DNA of 64,000 nucleotides, from contig JAAOOA010000480.1 in assembly GCA_012861695.1 (NCBI GenBank), positions 186,001 through 250,000 of the forward strand. The letters run 5' to 3'. Below are positions 14,346 through 27,364 of this stretch, one piece after another (position 1 is the first letter of the stretch; the number at the start of each line of letters is the position of its first letter). The DNA is from Trematomus loennbergii. Lineage: Eukaryota; Chordata; Actinopteri; Perciformes; Nototheniidae. The position numbers and the translations under genes are program-made. The notes beneath the pieces were generated by a model. The model made no database searches. It was given only the letters and a program-made list of their open reading frames with translations, and was not told the DNA's origin.

Positions 14346-16547
14346 TTGGGTTTTTACTCTCACTCCCATGATTCAACCTGAGCGCTGAGAGATTACACAA
14401 CTCCTGTCCACAACCCACACACTCCAGAAGGTAAAAGATTCAATCTTACTGTATTTGTATGTCTTTGAAGGCAGCATCAAACGACTGAGCCCCTTCACAT
14501 CTCCCCAAACATACTTATGCATTTTCAAACTCTAGCTCCCGTCACCCTCTTAATATACATATTTATATATTTACATGTATAACCTCTGTATACTGTAACG
14601 TATTGAATGAATAATGCTTGTGTACTACTTCGATGGATTTTAACATTCTGTACAGCCATGCTTCACATCCTTTCACAATAGATTTCTGCACAAGTCAGTA
14701 ATTGTTGCTAGAGAGGCCATGAGAGGCTTCGTATGGATCACAAATGTGTGTTTACTGTTAGCGTCACAAAGTGTGTATGTAAAGTATAGGTTTTCAGACA
14801 AAGCCCAGACCGGCTGCTGAATATTATATTATCATTTGGAATAATATAACTTAAATGTATTATACGTCTGCCACTGGGGAGGATATTCAACATCTGTGAA
14901 TTCTGCTTTTTAAATCAAATCATTATTTATTGAATAATAAATCCCCATTGATTGGGAATTAACAAACAATTCTTAAACCACCGCTTTTCAAATTCAAAAC
15001 AATGAAAATCAGAAAATCTGGCATTCAATTAATTGTAAAATCACTTTCTGTTAACTGACTAATCCTTTTTGACCAATTGTTTCAGCTGTGATGCATTGTG
15101 TGAGTGACAATATAATAAAAGCCCTTCTAAACCCCACAGCAACAACGTTATAAAACCCCTAATATAACAATAGGACATTTTGGCTATTTAAACTGTAATA
15201 GCGATAGTTATGTCTGTCGTTCAAACTTGTATGTACTCTGTCAATCTAAGGTTCAACCAGAGTCAGAACACAGACATGTAAGCTGCAGAATAAAATAAAA
15301 TCTGTTTGATTTGGCCTAACATCTGTACAGACTCTTTGAACATGCAGCCTTTGAACAGAAAGTTCGCCCTGCAGTTCAGGGTGTGTTCAGGATTGGATCT
15401 GTAGAAAAGCATGAAATAACCATCGCTTTCTGTAAGCAAGCTCTGCAGCATTCTCAGAAATGCATTTGTAGCCACATGAGTGCATTGTGCTTCAGTATCT
15501 CATCACCGCAGACTTCACAGATATCCAGCTGGGATGTCTGTGGGAAATGAGGTTGATGTATGTGAGCTGTCTATATGTTGGTACTCTGCTAAGAGTGTTT
15601 GATTTGTTTGTTTGGAAGTTTTTAGGCAATGTCTATGATGTTAGATTTTCTCTGAAAGTGAAACTCTGTTGTTCATTTTGTTCAGGTTTAGCTGATCAAG
15701 CACATTTCAAACTCTATTTGTATTATTTAACAAGATAATGTTTAAGGAAAATCATCCTGCTTCCACTGTATCAACAGGTACTTTAGCAAAAACAACATTC
15801 TTGACAATTTTATAAGAAAATATTCGTTGTACAGTATACGTACTGCAGATTGTTTTAAGTAGATGGAACTGTTTTCGGATGTGTTTGTGGAGACAGCAGT
15901 CTAGCTTTTGGCCTTTGGGTGGATGTTTCCCCGTTCCCATGCTAGGAGACACAAGCTGTTCTTTCTTAACGACTTTTCTAAATAACATTTTAACTGAAAA
16001 TCCAGCGATCAGGTCACAAAATCCCCACAATGCATTGGAACGGAAGCGGGACTGCAAATTATTTTTAGAGACTGTACTCACAGCAACGAAATAACAGCAT
16101 GGCTTCTTCAATCAATATTAAATATGCAGTCTCCGTGGTATACATTAACGGGGAGATACTATGTGTTCCTTTTTAGGTATTACGATGAACAAATAAGAAC
16201 ACAAGTCAAAGACACCAGCCAAGAAAACTGCGTACTGATTTCTTGGCAAAAGCGTGTTTGTAATTATCTTTATGAACTGGCTGTAAGATAAATCCCTATG
16301 GTCTTGAATGAATCATTTAGAGATTTAGCATCCATCTTCTATCTGGCTCACTGTCCACCTGGCTCCACCTCTCTCAGTCCACACTGTGTGACCTGGAGAA
16401 AATGAACCCTCAGAGTGAAATGTCAGACAATAGAGAGCAACTCGCTGCTTCATGCTCTGCTTCAAGCCGTCCTCATTTCCATGCAGGCCATAAACCCTCT
16501 GACATGTGTTCAACGTTTCACAAATCATGGACGGTCTCCATCTTTAG
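14346..16547. other. No gene recognised
   Basis: AT-rich sequence with open frames of 60-119 codons on both strands, none resembling a family. It leads into a more CpG-rich region from about 16400. Confidence 0.5.
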
Positions 16548-16985
16548 ATGTCTCCCTCTACTAGAGCAGGAGGACATCTTTACAGCCGCCCGGCGCATCG
16601 GGCCGTCGGCCAGCCGCTCGTCATTAGGAGAATTTACTCCTCGCTGCCGAGCGAAAGGACCAGATGTGAAGCCGTCTCCTGGGCTGCCAAACACAGCGAG
16701 ACGCATCCCGCACAGAGGGAGCGCTTTCTGCAGAGCTGCTCCATCACTGCCAGGAGGAAACATCGTATGGATCTCTGCAGCTCCACGGCCCTCAGCACAG
16801 AGCCAGCTGTTCGGAGAGGCAGTCTGAGTGCAGAGGAGAAGAAGTCCTGTGGTTCTCTGGCCCGAGAGGGACTCCTCCAACATGTAACGCTCTCCAGTGA
16901 AGAGGAAGTGGAGGAGGATGTTCACCTTTGTCTTATATACCGTATCTCTCTGTCTGCACTTTATCACGAGTCATTGGTTCAGTGA
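16548..16985 (+). other. CpG-rich open block, weak candidate exon
   Basis: A frame of 145 codons opens directly after CTCCATCTTTAG, which could be a splice acceptor, and closes with TGA at 16983-16985. The composition (many CG dinucleotides) differs sharply from its neighbours, and the product would be Arg/Ser-rich with an acidic stretch SSEEEVEEDV near its end. However, frames of similar length (141 and 149 codons) lie on the same and opposite strands. I recognise no domain, and an ATAAA at 16986 is the only nearby 3' signal. It could equally be a decayed CpG-rich element. Confidence 0.2.
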
Positions 16986-17159
16986 ATAAAGCTACTGACA
17001 GGTGGAACTAATACAAGACAAAAAAAACACATACAAATGTTTTCTCAGAGTGATTCATCTTTGTGCTTCATTATTTTTTGCTAAATAAAATCAAAGAAGG
17101 GTGCTTTGCAAGATTGGACGTTTCCTACAATGTCAGAGTCATGCCAAAGGTTTATCCGG

Positions 17160-17815
17160 TGAAACATTAGACCGTCTCACGTCTTGACTACTCGACTCCC
17201 TCCTGGCTGGTCTACCTGCAAGTGCCTTTCAACGTCTACAGCTAATTCAGAATGAAGCTGCTCGAGTGATTTATCTTCCTAATACTACTAATAATAATTC
17301 TCCCATACTACCACTGCTCTGCTGCCTTCACTGGCTGAACGAAACCGCTTCAAGACACTGGTACCAGCCTATCGTGCTGTGAAGGGACCCAGGGCTTCAT
17401 ACATCCAGCACAGTTCAACTTAACACTTCAGCACGTGCACTTCATGCTGCATCAGCCAATTGGCTTGCCTCATTGTGGGTTGGAGCCAGCTTCCCCTCAA
17501 CAAAAACACACCTGTTTGCTATCCTGGCTCAAAATGGTGGAATGATTGATAGGAAAATAGAAATTCTACATATCTTCCTTTACAAAATAAAATCCCACTT
17601 GTTTTGCTTGTGCCTTGACAATTAAACTTTTTTTAAAAGAAAATAATATAGCACTTAGGGTTAAGCCCATTTGAAGCTAATGCACCATCACTTACAATGC
17701 TTTGGCTTTTTTGAAAAGAATATACTTGCATGTTTCTTGTTGTGCTGAGTTTGTATTCTTATGTATTTTTGTAAGTATTGTGAGTTGCATTGGACAAAAG
17801 CATCAGCTAAACCTG
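17160..17815 (+). mobile_element. Degraded 3' part of an L2-type LINE
   Basis: Read with frameshifts, 17175-17400 gives LDY, a broken LLAGLP-like stretch, NEAARVI, LHWLNE and AYRAVKG, the usual order at the end of an L2/CR1-type reverse transcriptase ORF. A THLFAIL segment follows near 17505. It ends near TTGCATTGGACAAAAGCATC (17789-17808), which resembles the common teleost LINE tail. Stops and indels make it a dead remnant. Confidence 0.65.
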
Positions 17816-18072
17816 AACCAAAAGTAGCATTATAATAAAGGTATGTTCTTGTTTTAATGAATATTTATAATTATCTTACATTACTGTCTTACTTTTTACA
17901 CTTTTTAGTTCATAATTGTACTCTGCTTTTTGTTCGTAAGACATTTCAAGCTGTTGGAAAGGTATCATATAAATAAATCCTATTGTTTATTGTTTAATTA
18001 GTATAGTACATGGTTGCTTTGCCTGAGGCATTTCATGAAAGAGCATGCAGCTTAGGAACCTGATGACACAGA

Positions 18073-18454
18073 GGGTGTTTCTCAATCGCGAGTACGCTTG
18101 CTTGGTAGCACATGCTTCTGAGCAGTGACTCAGAAGCGAGTCAAGAATCCTTCCTGGCATTCGGAAAACGAAGAGTGGAACAGGCTAGCAAGTGTGCAGG
18201 TGTGCGTCATATGAGAGGCCCCGCCTTACATCTTCCGCCACAGATTTGGGGAAATTGGTCCGTGTGCAAAGCATTGTGGGATTTTAAGACCGCGGAGTCT
18301 ACTCATGTGCAGCCTCGATATTTCTCCAAACGGAGTACGCCGGTAGATTTCCAAGTATGCTGGAGATTGGAACAGTACTTCGGCGGCACTCAATGACGTA
18401 GTATGCTTGAAATAGTGGCTCTGAAGCAGCTTTACTCGCGATAGACAAACACCC
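18073..18454 (+). mobile_element. MITE family D, copy 1
   Basis: It starts GGGTGTTTCTCAATCGCGAG and ends CTCGCGATAGACAAACACCC, an imperfect inverted pair. The interior (GTGTGCAGGTGTGCGTCATA, AAAGCATTGTGGGATT) matches the copy at 57023-57424. It has no coding capacity. The target duplication is not clear. Confidence 0.8.
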
Positions 18455-18654
18455 ACAGTATCAGTAAAAATATATTTGACACAATTTTTTTTTAAATGCC
18501 AATAAAAAAAAACTAGGAGTGAATTGGCAGTGACTTCATTGTTTCCATTTTAATAATTAACAGCCACACGTAACTGATAGTGGGCTTGAATGTTAATTAG
18601 TCACAATACTAATCGTGGAGCTGGTGTTGACATTTAACAACATGTTAATACTGT

Positions 18655-18725
18655 AAAACACACACACACATACTGTAACACACACACATACTGTAAACAC
18701 ACACACACACACAAATACTGTAAAA
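18655..18725. repeat. (CA)n microsatellite with TACTGTAA interruptions
   Basis: Three CA runs separated by ATACTGTAA, forming a short compound tandem array. Confidence 0.9.
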
Positions 18726-19432
18726 ACAAAAATCCTAACGGTGTCATTTATGGATTACCAAAATGATCATTAGTTTTACGTGATGTTATGTACGGATGTT
18801 GATGTTCTTCAACGCTGTTTTCATGTAAATCAAAATCCCCAAGGTGCAATACAGGTTCCAAATCCTGGCGCCCAAACTTACCATTGACGCAGTAACTCTC
18901 TGTTGAGACCAATAATGATTCTCACAAGAAGAGTCTGCAACAAATGTCACATAAGTTTGACTATGGTACAGAAATATGTTTACAAGTTGTGCATATTGTT
19001 GATAAAGGACACTCTCAATGCCAGATGCGTTTTTTTTGCCAACTGGCACAGACACACACCTTAAGTCCCGCACTTGACCTCCTTGCCAAATTTCAGCCTC
19101 CTAGGGCAAACTTTGTGGGGACATTTTAGTGGAACGGCCAACCAATGGAGTAGCTGGCCAAAGCTAAAACGTAAAGTCAAAAATGTACTGCACAAATCTT
19201 TGCTTACTCACAAAAGAGGATTAGTACTCTTGAGGACACCTTGGCTTCAAGCTGAGGATTAAAGTTCACTTCTGACCAGTTGAGAAAAAGAGCTATTTTC
19301 TACAACAACAAAAAAACATGTGAAATAATAAAAAGCCCTAGAGAAGTTATTAAAATAACCGTGTAATAGGACTGTTTTAAGCCAATTTAATGCTTTACTG
19401 GTCTCAAAATCAAAGAAAGGAGAGCTACAACC
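18726..19432. other. No gene recognised
   Basis: Several 60-95 codon frames overlap on both strands, none with family resemblance. No mobile-element ends were found. Confidence 0.45.
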
Positions 19433-19572
19433 ATCCATCTTCTCCCGCTTATCCGTGGTCGGGTCGCGGAGGTAGCAGTTCCAGCAGAGAGCCCCAAACG
19501 TTCCTTTCCCTGGCCACATCAACCAGCTCTGACTGGGGGATCCCAAGGCGCTCCCAGGCCAGCGAAGAGGTG
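19433..19572 (-). mobile_element. RTE/Rex3-like LINE 3' end fragment
   Basis: Read on the minus strand it contains GCCTGGGAGCGCCTTGGGAT, a GATGTGGCCAGGGA block and ends CGGGAGAAGATGGATGG. This is a very common teleost repeat tail ending in (ATGG)n. Assigning it to the RTE/Rex3 clade is from memory and could be wrong at clade level. Confidence 0.5.
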
Positions 19573-20220
19573 TATTAAGCTTGTGGATTGCTTGTCGGGT
19601 GGACAGCTCTGTCAGACATAGGGTTTGTATCTCAGTTATTTTCCAACTTTCGGTGAAGGTAATTCAAAATAATGAGAGTATCTCCACTTCTCAAAGACAC
19701 CCGCTGTCCTGTTCGCTCCCTCGTCAGTCCTCCCTGCTCTCTGTTATCGCATGCTTACAGCAGCTGTTTCCAAGCAACAGTTGACACCAGATTACAAATA
19801 TCAGCATACGAACAATGCTCATAAACCATGAATAGGCAATTACACTACAGCCATTTAACACTATCACTGTATCTGATGCTGTACCTTAAGACAGGACTTC
19901 CCAGGAGAGAGACTTCCGCAGCAGTGTGTGAACACTCACTGACACAGATAGCATCACACCAGACCAGAAGTGAAGAAGTCTAAGGTCCTCTTCACTTCAA
20001 CACCAGAGATCATCTTTGAGCACAGACGGTGGGTTTATGATCTTTACCCTGACATATCTATGACTGAAGATCTTTACTTTCATGACGATAACTGAACTTA
20101 CTTCCATACCAGCTGGCAGACTATACATCCGCAAGTGTAACACAATTCCTTATTTTTAACGGATAAATTGTTGTTTTTTTATCGCAAAAATTATCTAGAC
20201 AACAATAGTTTGAGATATGT

Positions 20221-20628
20221 TTAAGGGGGCCCTATTATGCTTTTTGGAGTTTCCCCTTCCCTGTAGTGTGTTACAGTTAAAGGTGTTGCATGTGCATGTA
20301 AATGGTCTGCAAAGGCTAACATCCTTCCCTCCAAAGGGAGTTTCATCACTAACATCACTATGTAACCCTCGCAAATCTATTGGCTAGCGCTCCAACACAT
20401 TGCACTTGATAGGCTAAGGACATTTCTAAGCGCTGGACCAATCACAACAGAGCCAGACAGCTAACCAATCAGCGCAGACTGGGCTCTGGTTTCAGACAGA
20501 GGGTGAAAAGACAGTATGGCAGAATGGGGGAAAGACCTTCTTGAACATTAAAGCATGTACACATATCACAGTATAGAGGCACAAAATACAAATATGAACC
20601 TGAAAAGGAGCATAATGTGTCCTCTTTG
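20221..20628 (+). mobile_element. MITE family B, copy 1 (complete)
   Basis: Ends are TTAAGGGGGCCCTATTATGC and GCATAATGTGTCCTCTTTG, imperfect inverted repeats. Landmarks are GACCAATCACAACAGAGCC, TAACCAATCAG and ACTGGGCTCTGGTTTCAGAC. The two CCAAT boxes lie at 20438-20442 and 20465-20469. It has no transposase frame. Confidence 0.85.
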
Positions 20629-22044
20629 ATATTTGACATTAGAAGTTCTCTGTGTAACTATCAGAAATCTTAATCTTTAATGACACGGGAGGAATTACAT
20701 GAGCAGCAGTCAGCGTCTTGATGCTCACTCACACATCATCTGATGCGTACAGTTTATTTATGGGTATCAGAGTTTCTTGTTTCTGTCCGACTGCATGCAT
20801 ATACAGTAGGAAGAGGCAGTCGACACATATCTGCTGTAGAACCTTGTAAAAAGGATGCACATCTTGTCTCGAGTGTGTCTCTTCTACAGCCAGTTGTCTT
20901 GTTGAATTCAGTTACATGACACCTGCTTTAACCACCCGAAGGTGAAGTACTAGCACCAGTAAAGGCAGTGAGGACAGCCTGTTGTGCAGTAAAGTAGGGG
21001 AATTGGTTGTGCTTGGCATTCAAATCTTTTAGGGACGTTTGATTTACATTTGCAACCATAAAGCTGTCAGATGTTTGACACTGTAACACCGTCTTAATTT
21101 GTCTCACACATCGCAATCCAAGGCATAGTTCTTACACTGGAAAGAGAATAGAGCTACGTTTTATAGCGCTCAATATAAAGGTGTTTTTGTTATGGTAAGC
21201 ACATATGGCACACGTATAGACAGTTATTCGCTCCAGGAGAATGCTATGCACAGTTGAGTTTGTGGCAATTTGAATTCAATGGAGCAAGCAAGATTATATT
21301 TCCCAAAATAATAAACGTCAACCACCATTTCCTGCATTTTTCTGCAGCTTGTGACCCCTCACGTGGGATTTTAGCGCTTTTCCTGGGAATTTATTGAACA
21401 CATAAGCACCTCTGAGGGCTGCATGTTCATGATATTATTGCAAAGTCCTACAACAGCCTCAGGAAATGATATGGTGACCAGTTCTTAGGTCTGCAATTTT
21501 ATACAGCTGTGTGTAAATGTTAAGGGGTGATCCCATAAAAAGGATCATATATATAAAGGAAATGTGTGAAAGGTAATATAATTGGGTGCTTTTTTGTTTT
21601 CGCTGCATGCATGGGAAAGAAAGGGCAGGGTTGTTTGTTGTTCTATTTTCTATTTGATGGGTTTTTTCTTGGATTTTATCATATAATAACAAGCTCACAT
21701 TGAAGATATGCTGATGTATCATAGCAGATGTGCCATGTTCACTATCTTAGTTTAGGCTGTAAACATGAGCTAATCAACACTTAACACAGTTATTAAGATT
21801 CAGCGGTTAACATTATTGTTTGTCTTACATTTCATGGCTATCCATCTAAAATAATAGTTCAAACAATGCTCATAAAACCATAAAACTCAACCTAACGTTG
21901 GCATTAGAGGAGTGTCTGAAAATAACTACATGCGTTACCGTTCATCCTCTTGTAACCATGACAATTCATCTTGTTGATCTCACACAATAAGTACAAAAAA
22001 AGTAACGACAACACCAGAGCACTTAGACCTTATTCTTTAAGATA
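20629..22044. other. No gene recognised
   Basis: Mixed AT-rich sequence; the longest frame is 87 codons (minus strand, 21459-21722) and is rich in Ile/Tyr from AT bias. Confidence 0.45.
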
Positions 22045-22345
22045 CCAGTGGAAAGAACATTACATTACATTGCATTTAGCTGACGCTTTTATCCAAAGAC
22101 TTACAATAAGTGCATTCGACCAGGAAGATACAAACTAGAAGAAGACAGAATCATATAAGTACATCAGGTTTCATAGAGCCAAAACATTTCAAGTGCTACT
22201 CAACTAGCTTTAGATAAGCCAGTCCTTTGTTAGTATATAAGTGCTTGTTCGTAATTCTATCGCTCGAAGTGGATCGAAAGAGATGAGTTTTTAGTCTGCG
22301 CCGGAAGATGTGTAAGCTTTCTGCTGTCCTGATGTCAATAGAGAC
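22045..22345 (-). mobile_element. 3' end of an L2-type LINE, minus strand
   Basis: The minus-strand reading begins IDIRTAESLHIFRRRLKTHLFR, the typical end of an L2-like ORF2. It finishes with a 3' tail containing TTTGGATAAAAGCGTCAGCT and a short ATGTAATGTAATGT repeat, as L2-like elements end in short direct repeats. It is truncated at its 5' side near 22345. Confidence 0.75.
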
Positions 22346-24361
22346 AAGAAAGGGGATTTGTGTGTAATGCATTTTCCTAACATAACATACATTTACACAT
22401 TATGATGATTAACAGTTATGATCACATTTAAGTTAAAGTCTGATACAGACATTGTGAAATAGTATTTGTTCTTTAAAAGTTGCTAAAGTTAGTTCCTGCA
22501 TGAATTATTTTGTCACTACTGTCGGATGGAGAAACTATATCCTATATTATCAGGAAGAGTACTGACTACACAATCAAAGACACACAGCAGAACCTCAGAA
22601 ACTCAGATACTGTGATCACCGTTACTATACATTTAATGTTATGGTGATGAAAAAAGACGGTTTTTATATGGGATATAGACTATAACGTAATTCTGTCATT
22701 GTCGTGCTCAGTCTACATTTAGATTAAGTAGTTCCTAGTGCCACATTTCCGTAAGAATGGATGGTTATTTCCAAATGTTCTGTCTTGCTTTATAGCGTGT
22801 CTCACATATCACCATTAACCACTTTTTTCATCTCAACCAAAAACAATACTGGAAGTGACAAATAAATCAAGTTGAGCCTTACCCTTTAACTTACAGTGTG
22901 TAACCTTTATGTGAGTTTGATTTAAGGAAATTAAAAAGTTAAGCCAAACTTTGTCTTAAGACACAGAGAGTAAACGACAGAAGAAGATAGGTCATGTCTT
23001 ATTGTCTTTTAATGTAACTGACATTTGTTTGACGATCATCATCTGTCAAAATCTGTCTCACTCTTCACAGGCTGTGCTGTCGATTTTAATCTTTTGAAAT
23101 TCACAACCCCCCCCCAGGGGTCTGTGTACCACAAAATACATTTACTATGATGGGTTTCTGTTATTTGCATGCATATCGAGAAGCCTGCATTTTTATGTTA
23201 TTACTTTGACCTTGGGGGAATTACTGTGCCCATCGTGCGGAATAGCTTACTAGAAATGGGTCTTGGATTAAAACCCTTAAGCGGAGTATTATTTGATTAT
23301 CAGAAAATGTATGGCGTTCTTGAAATCATTTTTATTGTGACACTGTCAAAACAACATCACTTCATTTTGTTTTGACGAGTGCAGGAAGTCAATGCTTGCG
23401 CTTTACAAAACAAAGTGAAGTAGTTCATTATGTTGTTCATGAGCAGAGGACAGGATAAACGTGAAGAGCTCTTCTCTTTATATGACGATGAGGACAGCTT
23501 CATTTGTTGCCTCTAAATAACTTCCTGGCTTGCCATGTCTGTTGGGAACCATCAAGACTTGTTGCTCTGTTTGTCCCATTCATTTGCATTTTTCCGCTGC
23601 AGAATTGCATTTAATTATCACACAGAGAGCCCATTTACAGAGATAATGAGAAGTACACAGTTGAACACTATACACAAGGAAAGCAAACCCAACCATACAC
23701 TTCCCTCCATATGTTCTCCTTAAAGTCAGATACAATTCTACAAATTAAACAGCGGCCTATCGCTCTTTACTTCAGCACCAGAAGCTTTAATGGGTCACTG
23801 TAGGGCAGAGTTGTGGATTAATGAGGGCGTATAAAGAGATCAGTCCAAATTAAAAGTCATATTTCAAGCTCCCTTCCTTGAAACATCTCGTCTAAAGGAA
23901 TAACAACTCCCTTAAAGCACATCTAAAGCCCTGGATACTCCACCAGAGGATGGCTGCACAATATTCAACTCTCCATGACAGCAACATGGCAGAAATTAAA
24001 GTCTGTAAGCCGGGGAAATGTGTAGCTGTATGCACTGTGGGTTTTAAAGTAATCTAATAAATACCTTCAACATGACAGCAGCACTGAGCGCATAAACTTT
24101 GTTGCTCCTTTACTCTCACCCTTTTAAATACATGACAGGGACAAATAGGTGTAGCGTCGGGCGATAAAAGATGTCATCACTAATCGGGATAAACCCTTTG
24201 CGATATCCGTGAAAGTCCTTACATAAAGGGAATTGAAAAATATTTGTAGCTTGTTATTTTTGGAATACATACATTATGTAAGAAAGAACAGACTCACACA
24301 ATGTTGTTGATTGTTAATACATATTTTAGGAAGGGGGACCTTTTGATTTATAAAAGATTCA
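22346..24361. other. No gene; one C-rich tract
   Basis: A run of about ten C lies near 23107-23116. The section 23530-23720 is less repetitive and includes TTCATTTGCATTTTTC, a possible conserved non-coding block. Nothing coding is recognised. Confidence 0.45.
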
Positions 24362-24749
24362 TTAAAGGTGGGGTAGGTAAGTTTGAGAAACCGGCTCGAG
24401 ATACACTTTTTGTTATATTCCATGGAATGCTCTTAACATCCCGATAGCAATGAATATCTTAAGTGCTTTGACAAAAAATCCAAAAAAATGTCATCTGTGG
24501 AAGCCGTAGTACTGTAAAAAGTACGACCAATCATTTTAGCCGGCCCGGCTAAAATAACTGGATGGCCTACCTGCCTGTCAGCCTTCCATCGGGGCACAAA
24601 CTTATCTCGTGCCCTCATTGGTCATGTGCGCGTTCGTGTGTGTTGGAGGAGGGGCTCTGTAAGGAAGTGGCAGATTTTTTCCGGCTGTGTATTTTCAAAT
24701 TCTAGCGATCTCGAGCTGGTTTCTCCAAAATTACCTACCCCACCTTTAA
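24362..24749 (+). mobile_element. MITE family C, copy 2 (complete)
   Basis: Long inverted repeats: TTAAAGGTGGGGTAGGTAAG, then GAGAAACCGGCTCGAGA at the left, and TCTCGAGCTGGTTTCTCC, then TTACCTACCCCACCTTTAA at the right, about 38 bases with few differences. TTAA lies at both outer edges. There is no protein. The interior holds CCAAT words at the GACCAATCATTTTAGCC block. Confidence 0.9.
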
Positions 24750-27364
24750 GAGTGATTTATTTATTTCGATAAAAGGGATGTTCATTGAAAGAGGGGTGAT
24801 ACAAAAAATGTGTTTTCTTAACAAAATAAGTATGCTTTTATTATCATTATTGGGATAATATCATGAACCTAATTCTTTTTGCCGGGATAATATTTTCAGG
24901 AACGTGGATTATTAAGCCCACTGATTATATTTGTTGTCCTATTTGGGGTTTATTGACATTAATGGGTTCATTAGCACTGCATTGTTGTTGCTATTGTAAC
25001 TAGATTTCCTAAATAAATTGTCTTGTTTTTTATGAATGGTTGATTGCTTGGTGCCTTTAATTGTGTATTGTTCTATAGTTATGTAAACCCTGAACATGCA
25101 TAGTTGAAACATAGCTACAGTATGCAGTACATGTATTAACAATTTCCCAGAGCAATTTCTTTTTCCACCTTAATCTGAATATACTGTTTGTGCATTGGTT
25201 ATCACAAAACGTCCAAATGCAGATACAGAAGAAACTGTCAATCACTGTGGGTGACATTTTGATAGCAAACCAAACTGTTGAAGTGTGAAGAAGGTGAGGG
25301 TAGGATTTCATTTTGTCTGTGTTTTTCCCTCAAGCACTTAAAGAGACCATTTAATCATTCTCAGATCGCAATAATGCTCAAATTGTGCTAGTTCTATGCC
25401 AATAAAAACAGCTTCTCCAGTCAGGAGAATGGCTCACATAAGGGTTGCATTAAATGGAAAAGACATATTTGTCTATGGATATGGCAATCCTTTCAAATAG
25501 AAATCAGATCCTGGAGAAGTGTGTTAGTATTGACAACCGCTCGTAATCACTCTGATAATCTCAGTGAAGTGGAACCCCTGAATAACATCACATGTAGAGA
25601 CACCGGCTGCATTGATGCCAGAGTGCTGCAAAACTTCTGGCACCATGAAGACAGTTTTCATCCCTTTGGCATTTATCTAGACTTGTTCTCGTCAATGAAT
25701 TTATATGAATTGTATATCCTTCAGTAGAATTGGCCGCATTCAGCCTTGAATGTAAATCAGGGCTCTGCCAACTTGCTCTCAACACACCTCAGAGTTCACC
25801 GAGGCGTGAGATTCTGCTGCCACGTTGGCGCTCTCTATTTTCTCTGCCAATTTCATTCACTGCGTCAGGAAAATTTGCATGCAAATAAAGCAAAAGCCTA
25901 TCTTTACTACTCACATAGTATAATAGACATGCATTGTCTGACTCCATGTTTGAGACTTTAACTTCTGGAGTGATAAAGCAGCAGAAAACAACGGATGAAT
26001 ACCAAGCTTATTTCGCAGAATCCGTCAACGGGCTGCTGATTCTGGAAGCATGATGATAACAAAAAGAGAATGTTGCTACGCATGTCAAGCTTTTTTTTCT
26101 TGCACTTCACATGTGTGTGTACACGTGCACTGGATGTAGCACTTGACATTCTTTGTTATTTTTTGTACAATGGCTGCTTGATTTCAGAGAGCACTCAACA
26201 CAAGCAGGATTCTCATTTTCAGCTGTCAATATTGCAGCTAGCAGGCTAATTAAATGTTAGCTTCATACATTTGTTGAAAATGCCATCTCTGGCTGACATT
26301 TTACTGTTGCAAGCTGACTTATTAATGAGAATAACCAGATGTTACATGATATAATGCTACATTACTGAGGCTACAGCTGCCAAGCTAACAGTCAGCATTA
26401 TAACCAGCTGATTATCCACAAAGAAGACATGTGAATAAAAGGAGCAGCTTTACTTTTTTGTGTAGACCTATTATGTATGTAGTATGATAAGAAAACATGT
26501 AAGATCATACTGTATTATTATGGACTAATTATTTTACTTGCTTTTGTATGTTTATCGTAACATTACAAGAAAATAAGCCTTTGAGAAAATAACAATGTAT
26601 CCATACCTAAAAGCTGAAAAGGTCCTACTCAAGCGATGTCTCAAGTAATGTTAATGAGTTAGCATATTAACTTCGCCAAATCCAATAAAAAGCAGGAAAG
26701 AACTGCTAGCTTTAGCTTAGACTCTGTTAGCATACAGGATTGGCTTAAACACATTGGGGGAACTTCACAGTGGATGTGCTAGTAGTAAACAGAGTAATCC
26801 TGAAACTTCACAAAATAGTTTCGTTAGTGAAGGATATTGTATCCCTCGACCTTGGAAATAATGCTTAGCTATTACTACAGCTAGTTAGCTAGTTAGTTGA
26901 ACATGCCAATGCTTGCAGTACAGGTTTAAAGCAGATACGAGCATTGTTATCCAAGTTCTTTATAATTTAGCTCTTGTGATTTGTTTGAGTATTAGAGAAA
27001 TGCAAAACCAGATATATACTGTGTGTGATGCCTCAATGGTTGGTAAGCTACAATTGGAAGGACACTACTGAAGTCATAAACATGTTCACTCGCGCAGAAG
27101 AAGGAGAAACAAATAAATAATAATGTTTTGCTTCAAGAAAAACCCTAAGGTGTTTGTTTTTGTGTTTTCTCTCAGTTTACACGAGGATGCGCTGGAAATG
27201 ACACATCATTTTTGCCAAAGCACAGAAAAAACATTGCGTTGGTTACCCTCTTTGTTCTTGTGTTTAAGGATGTGCCAGCCATTACAGTGTGAGTCTGACT
27301 CAGACACGGACTCTAGAAAAAGCCTAATTATTCATGCATAGTTAACACAGAAATGTTGTTTCTT
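24750..27364. other. No gene recognised; holds a palindromic octamer site
   Basis: AT-rich intergenic sequence. A block at about 25500-25960 looks compositionally complex and includes a perfect palindromic POU-type site (listed separately). A string of TAGCTAGTTAGCTAGTTAGT lies near 26880. Confidence 0.45.
25873..25886. promoter_or_regulatory. Palindromic POU octamer ATTTGCATGCAAAT
   Basis: Two overlapping inverted octamers (ATTTGCAT and ATGCAAAT) form a perfect 14-base palindrome. POU-domain factors such as Oct proteins bind this word singly or as dimers. Its setting in a possible conserved block makes a regulatory role plausible, but no further evidence is visible. Confidence 0.35.
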
